A stretch of DNA of 64,000 nt from Styela clava (Eukaryota; Chordata; Ascidiacea; Stolidobranchia; Styelidae), in the NCBI RefSeq assembly GCF_964204865.1, contig NC_135263.1, positions 18,831,426 through 18,895,425 on the forward strand, written 5' to 3'. Each line of letters opens with the position of its first letter. The first letter of the stretch is position 1. The translations under genes and the position numbers were made by a program. The notes under the pieces were generated by a model. The model was not told where the DNA came from and ran no database searches. It saw only the letters and a program-made list of their open reading frames with translations. This document shows positions 46,601 through 58,402 of the stretch, piece after piece.

Positions 46601-47740
46601 CGTGTGGTAAACTGTCCGATTAAAATTAATTTTCGATTTGTATTCTTGCGAAGTCGTTATCGTTCTTAAAAATGCCAGGATCCGCGATGGAATTCAAAAG
46701 AATACTAATTTGATGAAATATAGGTAACATTGGTACGCTTTTATCCAGGACTGGATTAACCTTAAGCAAATAAGCACGTGCTTAGGGCACGGAGGAAAAG
46801 GGGTACCACAGAAATCGCCATAGTCGAATTTATTATGTTGCCTTATTGCTAAATAAAATGATTCAACTCCGACATCAATATTGACCCTGTTGAAATGAAT
46901 TTTTTCATTCTCAAGTTTCACAATTAAACCTCTATAAATGTTCGCATGAGGACTATTTCCAAAAAATATCATGTTAATTAATCATAACTTGGCCCTCAAT
47001 TAGCAGTGAGTACCGAAACTTACTTATTCAATTTCAGATAACATGAAACACTAGTTAAACATTATTTCTTTTTATATACAGGGCACCAAAGCTTAAGTGC
47101 TTAGGGCATGTATCGTTTTTATTTGTTGCGGTGCTACTGAATCGAAATGTATAGCGTTCTCCGCTAAATGACAATTTTACTGACTTTGGTCTTGCTTGCG
47201 ATTGAAACACTTTCATTCAGGTTTGATAATCTTACTGCAAATCATTTTTTTAACAGTCTGGGAAGAGGTTTTATGCGAGGTAACTAACAGGAAATGAACA
47301 AATTAAGAAAAGCCCGTAAAATTTAATGGCCAGGTTGAGATAACAGTTATTCCGTTGTTTATTTTATCGTATGTGAATTCCTTCGTGCACTAAGAAGAGC
47401 TATTACTTTATATTAGTTTAGAATATATTCGATATTTCATATTCAAAATAAAAATTCAAAATGTATTCTAAATTGTGAATAATTCGAAATTGGCCATCCT
47501 TGCTATCCACCTTTTGATATTTAAAATGAGCTGATATAAATTCCCAAACCCTATCAAATAACAAACATATGCATAACCAGCAATGGAAAGTGTGTGCGAG
47601 TCTTGACAAGTCTTAAAATTGTAATGCTCAAAAATATAACAAGAAATGTAAGAAGTAGATTATTACAAGGTCAAAATTTGGCACAATGCTCCAGCAATCA
47701 ATCTGCAGGTATATGAGAAGTCACTGGCAACAAACAAGCC
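43676..47740. other. Intergenic region between UBFD1 3' end and CNTD1 5' end
   Basis: 4 kb without a recognised gene. Contents seen: a palindrome at 44154-44181, a stretch of repeated TAGGCACTT motifs at about 45258-45490, a single-ended hAT-like piece near 46170-46235 (GTGGGCAAGG then GGCGGGCCAT), and two direct copies of CTTAGGGCA-containing sequence near 46780 and 47100 that may be ends of an old DNA element. Confidence 0.5.
44154..44181. repeat. Perfect 28-bp palindrome
   Basis: Arms TGCTATATCTGTAT meet their exact inverse. After a 4-base interruption on one side the pairing resumes (AACAAAT opposite ATTTGTT), giving a hairpin of about 60 bases in all. It may be the core of a small foldback element. 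Confidence 0.8.
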
Positions 47741-50700
47741 TCAAAACATTTGCCATTTTCCCAAAATTGCATCTTTTATTGCATCAACATATTGTGATGG
47801 AACCCAATAGATCCAATACCTGAAATTGAAAAGATGAGATCAAGACAAAATTTTAAAATGTAGCAATAAACAAAAGTTACAAGATCAAATGTATCATGAA
47901 CTTGCTCTTAATGAGATCTCGGCTCAAAGCAACCAGGGAGAAATTTTGCTTTGTGTTTGCTGTAGTATAACAAATATTATTCAGTCCTTTATTATTATTA
48001 TAATACTTCCCTATACACACATTATAAACTAACCTAATGACTCACCCATAACACTAGCTAAAAATCCTATAAGAATTGAATAAATAACGAAAACAAAGTT
48101 TTTAAGCAATGCAAGTGGGAATAAAGTACCGTAATCCAAATAGGCATAGGGAGGAATGTGCCGAAAAAGAATGGGAATCACTGGCTTGAAACGTTACAGG
48201 TTTCAGAATAGCATCTGGGTTGCAATTGCAATGAATGCTATAAGAGCATCCATTGTGAATTTTTGTGATTGAGAACCTTATTTTCAGGGACAATTGAAGC
48301 CATGGTACCGTATCGAATAAACAAATTGCCAGTTTATATTGAATAAATAGAATGGCACTGTGGGATTAGTTTGTCATGTGCGAGGACGCCATAAAAAATT
48401 GATCACCTTGTGGTGGTTCCGTACTCGCGTTAGTCGTGATGATTTCCATACCGGTAGTCTACTGTGACAGATGGCTACCCGTACTACTTCGTTTTGGCCT
48501 TTGTCTCTATATATTTGAGCATTGCTCTCTTATCAATAAATGGCCAAGATAAACAGTTCGGATGACGTAATCTCACTCGGCGACGTGCTCTGGTGTTCAT
48601 GAACCACGGTATATTTGACGAGAACTTTTTGGGTTAGCTACCGAATTCTTTGAGTAGTGAGTCGTTCGACGACCGACGTATTACAGTATGGGGTTTACAA
48701 TTAGCAAATGGCCACAACTGCGTCTTAATTAGCTTTATGTGGTTTATTTTATTCACAAGAGATTTTAGATTAACAATGCAATTATTATTGTACAGCCGCT
48801 TTGCGGTTTTGGTTTGCATCCGCCTCTAGGAATATTAAAAGAACACTCTGCAGTTATGCAGACCCACCCCAAATTAGGATGTCATGGTCTTCACAGTGAC
48901 TATCTTAATATAAGTAAGATAGATAGGTGGTCTGGAATACAAACTGAAGAACATTCTACTTGAAGTTGTGGCTTGCACATATGCCATCCATAAAATACAA
49001 CAAAAGCGAACTTCCGTCACCTGCTTTGCACAGTTGGTCCCAATTGAAGTGCGAGCATGTGATAACCAGGGTGATCATCAATTGATTCAGAAACAACATC
49101 TTTGATTGAATTAAGTGGAAGTTTTTCTGTGCGATCTTTCGTCCCAAGCCAAAGTTGATCTGCTTCAAGTTTGAAAGTTAGTCGTACCTGAAGATAAAAT
49201 TCATACCGTACTTATTAACAAATGTACCACAAATATTTTAGATCATTGGCCTTCTCATTCTGAGTTGACAATTTGGTGATAGCATGGAAATACACAACAC
49301 TTACGCTAGAACAAATTTCATTATCATACTGCATGAATGTAGTGTTATTTTCATAACACGAAGTCTTTTCCGTTGAATCCCAGAAAGTTGTTTGCACGTC
49401 TTTTGAGTTTTTATTTCATCAACAATTCCAATAACAATTTTTAAAATGACTTAGCTTAAGTTTTTCATTGTGTCACAAGTCACAACAAGAGATTATTGAA
49501 TAGACTCTCACTCAATCCCTCTCCCACTAGGCAGTGTTAAACGAAAAGTTCAAATCGGGGACTGTCGAATAACAAAAATCTTTTTTTGAATATGGCAAAT
49601 AGTGAAATGAAGTTTGCTTTCAATTTTTAGTTCACACCTTCAAATAAGGGAGCACCACTCTATGAATTAATAATAAAAGTGACCTGGATCCAATACTTCT
49701 GATACTTATAATACAGATGTCCAATTTTCACTAAGAACTAATTTCAATCTTACAAAAATGAAAAACAACCTTGTTGCTGAATTTGTTCACCATTCCTTTT
49801 AAAGGTGTGCTTGGAAGAGGCTCTTTCCCATTCGAATACCCAGGCATTACATCATCTGGAACTCCTTTTTCAATTACCTTGTCATAAAAAAGTCTAGGAT
49901 TGAAATAATTAATAGAGATGGGCCGGGATTCGGATCTTGACTCGGATTCGAATCCAGGCATTTTTTGGACCCGGATTCGATTTCGAGTCCGTCATTTTTA
50001 CCGAGTCTATAATCAATTCTGTTTTTACTAATTTGCGCCTATGTTTGTACTTTTACCCCTATAAATCTCACTACATACCTTAGCTAGTTGAAATTCAAGG
50101 TTAGATATGTAACAATATCACTTGTGTGTATTATGAACACTCCTAATAAAAACGACGACAGATATCCAGATAATATAACGCAAGTTAAAAACTATTGATA
50201 GCTTATAACAATAATGCGCCAGTAGTCTTCAAGCTATCTATCCTTTTTGGTATACGTGTGGTACCCAATAAAATATGTGTTAGTGCAATATTTTTGAGTT
50301 TTCGAATCGCGTAAATAAATATGAAAGATGCGCAGGATCAACCCAAGAGGGAATCTCATCAATACCTCTTTTAAATCGAGTTTATTACGTGCAATCCTTT
50401 CTCTAAAAAGGGAGCAATGGAAAGCATGGATCGATTTAGAACGTTTACATGAACTACTAAATTGCAAGCATTGTATTGACGACAGGTGGCATCTCTCTAC
50501 CATTTGCGTACGCGACATAGTAAATTTAAGGCTAGAAATATCTGGAATTATGGGAAAGCATTGTAGTCAAAAGCTTTTTATTTTTCATATTGACATGTAA
50601 GAATTTCTAAATAGCCGCCCAAAATTGACGCAAAGTGGTGGGCTGGAAATCCAGTTCACAGCCAAAACGCACATTGACCCACGTTCGCGTTTGTATTATG

Positions 50701-52630
50701 GCCGCCAAAAAAGAAGAAAAATATATTTTTAAATTGATTCAACATCTACGGAACCATTAGGGAAAAAATATGAGCTCTGACGTATGTTTGTGAGCGCGCG
50801 ATGCTGTAGTATGGTCAAAAGCGTGTTTTTCTACTTTTATACTGTGACGTCACGGACTCTGGAGGATTCGATTCCAGTCCTTGACCTATTACTCGGATTC
50901 GTCGAATCTCTATAATGCCGGACTTGTTCCATCTCAAATAATTAATATTACACCCAATTACGCGTTTACAAGTGTTATTCGAAACATCTGATTTCAAATG
51001 GTTTAGAGCAGCGGTTCCCAAATTATGGGTCGCGACCCACTGGTGGGTCGCAAAAGGAATCTTAGTGGGTCATGAAAAGATGTAGAAAACTTTGATTAAT
51101 TATACTAGTTATTAGGATCAGTGGCGACTCGAATACGTAAATCTTCAAAAAAACATAAAAAATTAAATTGAATTTATTCTAATCTGTAAAAGTTTTCTTT
51201 TTACGATCTTCTCAAAAAAACAAAAATTTGCTACACAAAGAATGCATATCAGTTTTGTACACTGTATAGCACTTCTTACCGTTTTTCCTCGAAAATTAGA
51301 CAGGATTTCAATATATTTTTTTATTTTCGAGGAAACACCGTAGTTTTGCGATGATTAGCCATTGCTGTGTTCTGTGTTATTAAGTCATAAAAAGTTAAAT
51401 GGGTCGCAATAAGCTGTGGGAATAAATAGTGGGTCCCAACTTCAAACAGTTTGGGAACCACTGGTTTAGAGATATTGTCAAAAGAGGCCAGTCAAGTAAG
51501 TCTTGCCTCAGTTGCCTTCCAAAATTTTGCATTTTCTGATCCAATGTGTCACACTTTTTGGGTACTACTGCAGTGTGTGTACCAATTACCAGGTAAGGGT
51601 TAGGCCATAATTTCATTCCGATTTTCCTTATTTTAGGTATATTACGAGTTCGGGGACTGTCTGTGTTAGCTTACACCCTGCTCACGGGATTCAGTCCCTT
51701 TACACAACGTGATGCGAACAAGTTACCTCCATATTGGTACACACACTTCTGGAGCACCCACTTTTTAACTAGTAACAGGTGGGGATTCTCTTTATTATAC
51801 ATTGTCTCTTGTTTGGCTTACCTATTGCCAACTACAGATAACATAACGCACCTTTGCATGAGGCTTCTGCTTAGACAAGGGTTCTTTCTTGTTTTCCGCT
51901 TTCTCATCTTCTGAAGCTGATGCACCGGCATTGACAGTATTTATCGATATTACATCTTGCAGTTTTGAGCCAACAAGCATCATCTTTGAACCTTTTGTTA
52001 CACCCAGTTCTCTTAATGTCTTTTCATCTTTGGCAAGACCTTAAATATTTGTAATTATTTATTTTAAAATATTTCATTTCATTGATTACAAAATTACAAT
52101 CATTCTACACTAAATATTACTTATATCACCAACCATATTAGTGAAGGACATGACAGTATAAAATAGAACCTCCCAATAAAATAGAACCAAACTGAAAAAA
52201 GTATTACAATCGATGCAATTAAAATAATGATGTATAGAAGAAATATCCAATCACAAGTGGGTTAGAACTAACCTTTGAACATGAGTTTTTGCATCGCTGG
52301 AGCAACATTAGTTAAAGTCTGAATATGATTCTTTAGAGATAATACAGTTTTATCAAGTTCCCATTTTACATCATGTTTGTTTTTATTGAAAATCACTTTG
52401 AAAGTTACTGATTCAGATGAATTAGATTCGTCTTTTTTGTTTGCAGTCAATACACTTTCAACTTGATCAGTTAACTCGTCACTAGGTGGTTTATTGTCCT
52501 TATGGCCCTCGTCGGGTTTATCATGACAAAATAGTTCTTCTTTAGTCTTTACAGGTGCTTGTTCAATTGACTGCTCTAAACTGACATTTTCATTCACGCC
52601 GCTATCAATTCCATATGTATCATTTTCCAT
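47741..52630 (-). CDS. UBFD1: Ubiquitin family domain-containing protein 1
   Basis: Five exons in transcription order: 52273-52630, 51852-52039, 49770-49877, 49021-49187 and 47741-47819, total 900 nt, 299 aa (human 309), all GT-AG. An acidic, disordered N terminus (residues 1-75) precedes a ubiquitin-like domain: VIFNKNKHDVKWELDKTV aligns with human IIWNKTKHDVKFPLDSTG, then APAMQKLMFKGLAKDEKTLR. The C-terminal UBFD1 domain includes VIEKGVPDDVMP, LEADQLWLGTKDRTEKLP and YWIYWVPSQYVDAI, ending KWQMF. The cellular role is poorly defined; the human protein has been linked to NF-kB signalling and polyubiquitin binding. Intron 2 (49878-51851) has been inflated by two mobile elements. LINS1 ends only 234 bp upstream on the same strand. 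Confidence 0.92.
49915..50935. mobile_element. 1021-bp inverted-repeat element with a 12-bp flanking direct repeat
   Basis: Both ends read GAGATGG inward, followed by diverged copies of ATTCGGAT and ATTCGAATC-type sequence (left GGGATTCGGATC, right inverted GAGATTCGACGAATCCGAG). The element is bracketed by AAATAATTAATA at 49903-49914 and 50936-50947. It lies in intron 2 of UBFD1. The 12-bp direct repeat is longer than the common 8-9 bp duplications, so the superfamily is unknown. No transposase is visible. Confidence 0.7.
51009..51463. mobile_element. hAT MITE, 455 bp, perfect 8-bp target duplication
   Basis: The left end is CAGCGGTTCCCAAATTATGG then GTCGCGACCC; the right end is the inverted CAGTGGTTCCCAAACTG. 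Perfect 8-bp repeats GTTTAGAG flank it at 51001-51008 and 51464-51471. It belongs to the widespread CAGYGGTTCCCAAA hAT type. It sits in UBFD1 intron 2 and contains a small nested relic at 51277-51342. Confidence 0.88.
51277..51342. repeat. Mini relic of the ACCGTGTTTCCCCGAAAAT family
   Basis: TACCGTTTTTCCTCGAAAAT on the left and its inverse ATTTTCGAGGAAACACCGTA on the right enclose only about 30 bases. The TA-bounded termini match those of 10052-10416. It is nested in the hAT MITE 51009-51463. Confidence 0.6.
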
Positions 52631-52864
52631 TTTAACATAAAGGACTTAAGCAAAATGCAAACAATAAAAACATGCATTAAAAAAGACAATCAGTGATTTA
52701 AACTAGCAATTGCTCATACCAGCCAGTAATGATGCAAGCTGAAACAACCAATTTATAATGATGTAATAATACGACAAAAAAAATGTTCCATTTTTCCAAA
52801 CATGGATGGTAGCCCATATATAGTTTTTTTCTTTCTTACTGAAAAGTTAAAACCAAATAATACT

Positions 52865-54901
52865 TCATCGAGATTCAACTTTGCTTTCAAATATTGATTC
52901 AATAGTATTTAAACGTTTCAGAAGCGGGGTGGGACAATAAGGGAATAAATTTGATTCAGCCAAGTTTTTGATTGAAGTTTTCAATTTGATCAATGTAGAA
53001 ATGGAACAATCACAAGTCCTCATCCCATTGCTGGTGCTGCTTTTTGGTGTCTTGTCATCTTTATTATTGCAAGCTTTGATGAAATCCTTCCATGAAGACT
53101 CTAAAATCCTCAAATATCGAATAAAGTATTGGAGAAACTTTGTTTCATTGGATAGCAACCAATCCAAAAGGATAGAAGAGTCATAGGACAATGCATCCAT
53201 CACTTCAAGAAATAGTTCAAATGGATTGAATATGAAGCTTTCCTTCATAATTGATGATGCGATTCTGGTAATAAATAAAGCATTTCTGAATTACTCATGT
53301 TTTATTTTGAAGCATAAGATTGACAGATACAGGCACAATTTACATTGAAGTTATGATGAATAAGCACATACGGTAATTCTTGAGAAACACACTACATATC
53401 TATCCTAACTACTGCAAGATTATGTACCTACAATCGATTAAAACCATGTAAGTAATGCAAGAAATGAATCAGTCTAGTCTTGATAAACACATTCTAGTTG
53501 TAATTGTCAATAATACTAAATTATTTAATTTCTTGGAGTCTAAGGGAATAGGATGGTCGAATGTGTAGGCATTGATTTCTCGACTTCCAACAAATAGTTA
53601 AATTAATTCATAGAGACACAGGCATTAAAAAAGACTAAATTTGTTTATTACGGTAATTAACAAAAGTATGCTAAAGTATCAAGACTCCATAAAAATTAAA
53701 TATCAGTTGAACAAACTAACCTTTGTTGGCAAATGCAATATAATTCAAGTTGGAGCAAGAGAAAATCTACGAGACCTTCATCATCTTCCATGAAGCACAC
53801 TATAATAATTTGTGTCGAAATAGTTGCGCTTGATGCATCTTTATGAGTAATCAACAGCTGCAGTTTACGGAGATTAACCAGTATCACGTCATCACAATTC
53901 GAATCGTCACTTTTGCAGACCCAAGTGACACAGTTTAAAACCAAGTTGACAATCGCAGGTGAAAACCGAGCACCTCCCAGGAGATCACCTTTGAAATTTC
54001 GCAAAGTAATATCTTCCACATTGATGTAACGAATTTCTTCAAGAATAAATTTTGAGGCCGAAGTTGGTACCAAATCATAGTTATCATGTATGTTATAAAA
54101 TGGCAATAATTCTCTGAGAAAATTCCAGAACAATCCACGTGCTCTAAACGATTTCACAGTTTTGGAAAAACCATCAAATAAGTTAATATTTTGTAGTAAT
54201 TTAAATCTCACAATTTCACTTTCTTTCACAGATAACAATGACTTGAAAATTTTCAAAGTCAATATTTTAATGTCAGTTTCACTGTTGAATAAATGAATTG
54301 ACAAAAAGTCATTCCTCAAAACACCATTAGTACCACATAGGAATTCATGGAAATGTTCACAAAAATAATCTTGACTTATTAAAACCAAATGGTACATCAA
54401 ATATAAGTAAATTTTTAAATTCGGTATATCTTGGTTCATACAACACTGTAGTTTATGTAAATAAGACTGGGAACAAGAAAACTTGTAGGAAACTAATATG
54501 AAAATGGACAATACTTCAGTTAGCGCGAATAACAAGGTATTGGATGGATGAACACGAATCAAAACTGAAATAAGACAATCGAAAAAGTTTAAACTGTTGA
54601 ATATATCTGGAAATTTTTGTCTCAAATATAGCATATCATTTGGTGTGTGTAATATGATTTCTAAGGTTGTTTTCAAGACAGACGCATTCATTAGTAAGAA
54701 TGACACAGCAGAATGATCCAGAGAAAAACTATCGCTAAATTTCATCATACTTTGCATTATGTCATGTATTTCATTGAGACATTGTGCAAAAAACAATCCG
54801 CCTGATGTATAATTTTTATCTTCAATCCTAACAATTTCTTCCAACAGCTTGTCATGGAAATTCCCCAGTTCAATTTCATTTTTATATTTCAACTCTGACA
54901 T
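52865..54901 (-). CDS. LINS1: Lines homolog 1 (LINS1)
   Basis: Two exons, 53721-54901 and 52865-53264, joined through a GT-AG intron that completes an AGA codon; 1581 nt, 526 aa. The C-terminal exon carries the LINES C-terminal pattern: SSILLDWLLSNETKFLQYFIRYLRILESSWKDF, matching the human LINS1 block around DWLISPETCFLLY. The N-terminal half is all-helical and weakly conserved, as is usual in this family. Drosophila lines acts in segmentation downstream of Wg and Hh signals, and human LINS1 mutations cause cognitive disability; the molecular function is unclear. At 526 aa it is shorter than human LINS1 (about 757 aa), so either the family core is compact here or 5' exons were missed. Confidence 0.8.
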
Positions 54902-55479
54902 GATCTATAACATGTACAGTCCCAATTCAACATTCGAGGATCAATACAAGAATGTAAGGTATTGATTTATTTTTAAATTTATCATATTTAACTATATATT
55001 TCAGATAAATAGTACTGAAAAATATGACGCAATGAGCAGTGTAAACCGGTGAAAAGGGATTTCGTGCAGTTTCGTACTTAACATACTTGTGGGCGTCCTC
55101 GTACTCCACATGTCAATCCTAACCCCCACCTGACAACGTCATCCAAAAATTACGTCACTACGACGTCATGGGGCTTGTCAAAGTATAACTACGATTGCCC
55201 GAAATGAATTCGCGCCGATGATGAAGAACTGACTAATGACAGCGATCTCTCTCATATAGGGATCGTTGAGACGAACAAAACGAGAGAAAAAGAAATAGAG
55301 TCTGGTATAGTTTATTATACTGTAGTGGTTCCCAGCCTTTTTTATGCCACGGCACACTATTGAGCACTTTAAACCTACCACAAAACATGAACATTTTCTA
55401 CTCACAAAGCCAATTTGCTATAAAATAATAATAAACAAAGAAGATCAGATAAGGGGAATTGTATTCATGTAAATATAGA
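54902..55479. other. LINS1 upstream region
   Basis: No gene is seen. It includes an hAT-like single end at about 55322 (GTAGTGGTTCCCAGCC, then GCCACGGCACAC) with no matching right end, and three ACGTCA or TGACGT-type sites near 55137-55168. Confidence 0.45.
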
Positions 55480-56443
55480 CCGTGAGACGAGGCCCTGAAA
55501 AACGCCTATAAAATGAGTTTCGTAACGCACATAAGGAAACTACCTGGAAATAATTCTGAAATGTTCATTAGAAATTTAGTAACAAATAATGCCTTGCTCC
55601 CACTTCCGAAAGTTGCACGTTTTACGGAAAGAACGCTTTTTCTACAAGAAATATGTGCTACGATCTGTCCTATATTCTCTACATTTCTGGCAATGAACAA
55701 TGACTTCTGCGTGACGTAACAATTGAATTGAATCAGCTGTTAGCGGGCGGATGAATCTTAGTTATTACTGCTCGATCTTGCGTTGAGTTGGGTAGCCTTT
55801 CCATAAACTGTTTAGTTATTACTTCGATTAATCGATTTTGATCGGTAAGTATGTTGATAGGTATTTGTCTGTCTGTCTGTTAGACGCACGCGATATCTCA
55901 CGAAACCGAGATTTAATCTGCTCCAGATTTTGCATGTGCATTCATCATATCTCGGACCATAAGCCTATCGATTTTGGGCGAATTATGTTGTGTAATTAGC
56001 AAGTTATTGATTAATTAGTGATGGGACACAAGGTGTCACTATGGAGTTAGAGCGCTGTTTTGGGAATCCCCTAACTTTCGATCGATAAGTCTTCGGTCTC
56101 TGACCGATATTCTCGTTATTATTATTAGTTAAGTTATGCTAAGACGTTGTTAAAAAGTAAGTAAGTTATTAAACACTTGTAGATCCTTACCACGGATATG
56201 GGCCGTGAGACGAAGCATTGAAAACGCCCAGAAAATGAGTTTCGTAGCGCACATCTGGTAACTAAATAAATTCTTTAGTTTTGTATGAAAATGAACATAC
56301 TGAACGCATTACAGCTTGTTCCACAATCCTGATGCGAAATTGAATAAAAAATTCCCCAAAAATTCAATAACCATAGGTTTACAACAACGTAGCATAAGAA
56401 CTATGCAATTCAAGAGCCATGCAGCACACTAACACAAATGTAT

Positions 56444-56731
56444 TTCTGTAACGTCTTGCCTGACCAAAATCAGACTTCCTCAGTCAATCATAGTTTATTA
56501 GGTAGATTACGAAAAATATGGCATATCTACCCAACAACAAAAAATACTTTAATTGTGTGACAGGGGTCGCGAGGGACCTCGAAAGGTTTTCTGTAACGTC
56601 TTGCCTGACCAAAATCAGACTTCCTCAGTCAATCATAATTTATTAGGTAGATTACGAAAAATATGGCATATCTACCCAACAACAAAAAATACTTTAATTG
56701 TGTGACAGGGGTCGCGAGGAACCTCGAAAGG
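56444..56731. repeat. 144-bp tandem duplication
   Basis: The unit beginning TTTCTGTAACGTCTTGCCTG occurs at 56444 and 56588 and is nearly identical over the full 144 bases, including ACAGGGGTCGCGAGG. It is recent and internal to the 55480-58402 element. Confidence 0.9.
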
Positions 56732-57263
56732 TCTTCAAGCAGGGACATCAACAACGCTGATTCAGATTAGCGAATAAATTTTATGTAATAACCAACCACA
56801 AGCAGTTTACAACAATGACAGCATAAGAAGTTGCATTCATTTTACAGAAGCTGTCAAACGTATTTATTTTTAAGCAATGAAGTCACAAATTAACATCGAG
56901 AGCACAAAAACACAAATAAATCAGTTATTTCTCACTTAGAAATTTACTGGAGAAGTCAAGAAAATTAAATGAATGTACATACCATAGTGAACAGAAATAT
57001 TACAATTAGTCTTTTTTTAGTTAATGTGGTTATATATTCGAACAAAGGCAATATTCTTTTTAGAAACAGGTTAACGACACTAACAGATGTCCGAAAAAAA
57101 ATAATATTTATTAAATCAACTTCAATATTTAATTCACTTTCTTCTGAATTGTTTCCGAAACCCACTATCTCGAAGTCGACTTTTCCTCTATAAGTGTACT
57201 ATTGTTTTTGCAGTCAATACAAACAAAAATCTGTGCTATTTTGGTTGCTTTTGGCACACGTGC

Positions 57264-57623
57264 CTAAATTATTTTGACTATTTTTTTCTTACACTTGCAG
57301 TTTGCCAACTCAAGAACTGATTTGGGGGGTGGAAGTAGATCCATCAATTTAACCCGCAAAACACCCTTATCAAGAACACATCTATGGCCGATAGATGGTA
57401 GAATAATTGGTCTTGGTTCAAGGCAACAATGATGAAGTCCTGCCTGATAATTTGCCATTAGCTTGCTTGTTTCTTGTCCCACATGCTTCTTCAGTGAATC
57501 ATTGTTGGGTGGGAGAGTACTATAATACATATGTTTGCCAGTGTTAAAAAGACATGCCTTGGTATCATTTACATTCTTCATATCTAGCCAATTTAAGCTG
57601 CTTGCAAATGTTTTGGTTCTCAT
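57264..57623 (-). pseudogene. C-terminal fragment of a PIN-like/CXC-motif repetitive protein
   Basis: The fragment contains FASSLNWLDMKNVNDTKACL, a PPNNDSLKKHV stretch, MANYQAGL and a C-terminal CKCKKK. These correspond in order to the positions SVN, PPSEDAI, ANYQ and CRCAK of the larger relic at 60827-64000. A remaining cysteine pattern (C, C, C separated by short spacers) continues in another frame towards 57215. No upstream catalytic part is recognised. It lies inside the inverted-repeat element 55480-58402. The family identity rests on my recognition of similar repetitive proteins in other invertebrates and is not established by domain search. Confidence 0.6.
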
Positions 57624-58402
57624 ATACCTTTATGCTTCAAGACTTCTTGTTATATCCATTTTGCGCTGATAGCAGCAGGGATTAGAGCCTAGAGGTTGGA
57701 TTGGTGGAACATTGTCGTTTTATTTTGTAGTACAGTATCTAAAATGAGGAAGAAAATCATATTTGGAACAGCATGAGTGTAAAAATACCACTAAATACTG
57801 ACTAACACTTTTAATACATAATGCATTTTTTAATGCATTATATTTATGTAGGCTACTCAATGAGCGTATATGGGCCATTCCAAGCAAAAGTTGAATTCCA
57901 TCAATTTTTTTAAAAGTGTAGTGAAAGTAATTTTTTTGCATTTTTTATATCAAACAACGTTGGAATTTTTTTAGACTGCATTCATTCCACCGAAAAAGTT
58001 AAAATTTCACCAAGGTTTTTGAAGGTTTATAAAAAATGGCCTGAGATGTAGAAATTTTGATATATTTGAGATATTTTGTGATGATTCGTGACACAAAGTG
58101 TTTGATTGTGTGATACAGTTATTTCATATGAAATAGATCCATCCATCTACAGCTGACCAATTTAATTGTTACGTCATGTAGAAGTCTGCGTTCATTGGCC
58201 CATGATACCGATGAAGAAGACAAAATCATATTTATTGTAGTAAAAGCGTTTTTTCCGTAAAACGAGCAACTTTTGGAAGTGGGAACAAGGCAATATTTGT
58301 TACTAAATTTCTAAGGAACATTTTAAAATCATTTTCAGGTAGTTACTTTATGCGCGCTACGAAACTGAAAGATAAACGCCCCCGTCTCGCGGCCTAATAC
58401 AA

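Larger units (their letters stand above)
55480..58402. mobile_element. 2.9-kb element bounded by about 275-bp inverted repeats
   Basis: Sequence from 55480 (CCGTGAGACGAGG then AACGCC) to about 55755 is repeated inverted at about 58128-58402. Shared landmarks are GAAATTTAGTAACAAAT, CGTTTTACGG and CATGACGTAACAAT-like or CGTGACGTAACAAT. A further partial direct copy of the terminus starts at 56199 (GGGCCGTGAGACG). The interior contains a 144-bp tandem duplication and the C-terminal fragment of a PIN/CXC-type protein on the minus strand (57264-57623). No clear target duplication was found, and whether the whole unit moves together is inference. Confidence 0.6.

Noticed and set aside
55513-55719. 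68-aa ORF starting MSFVTH in the left inverted repeat
   Set aside because: The equivalent frame in the right inverted copy has early stops, so coding is not conserved between copies.
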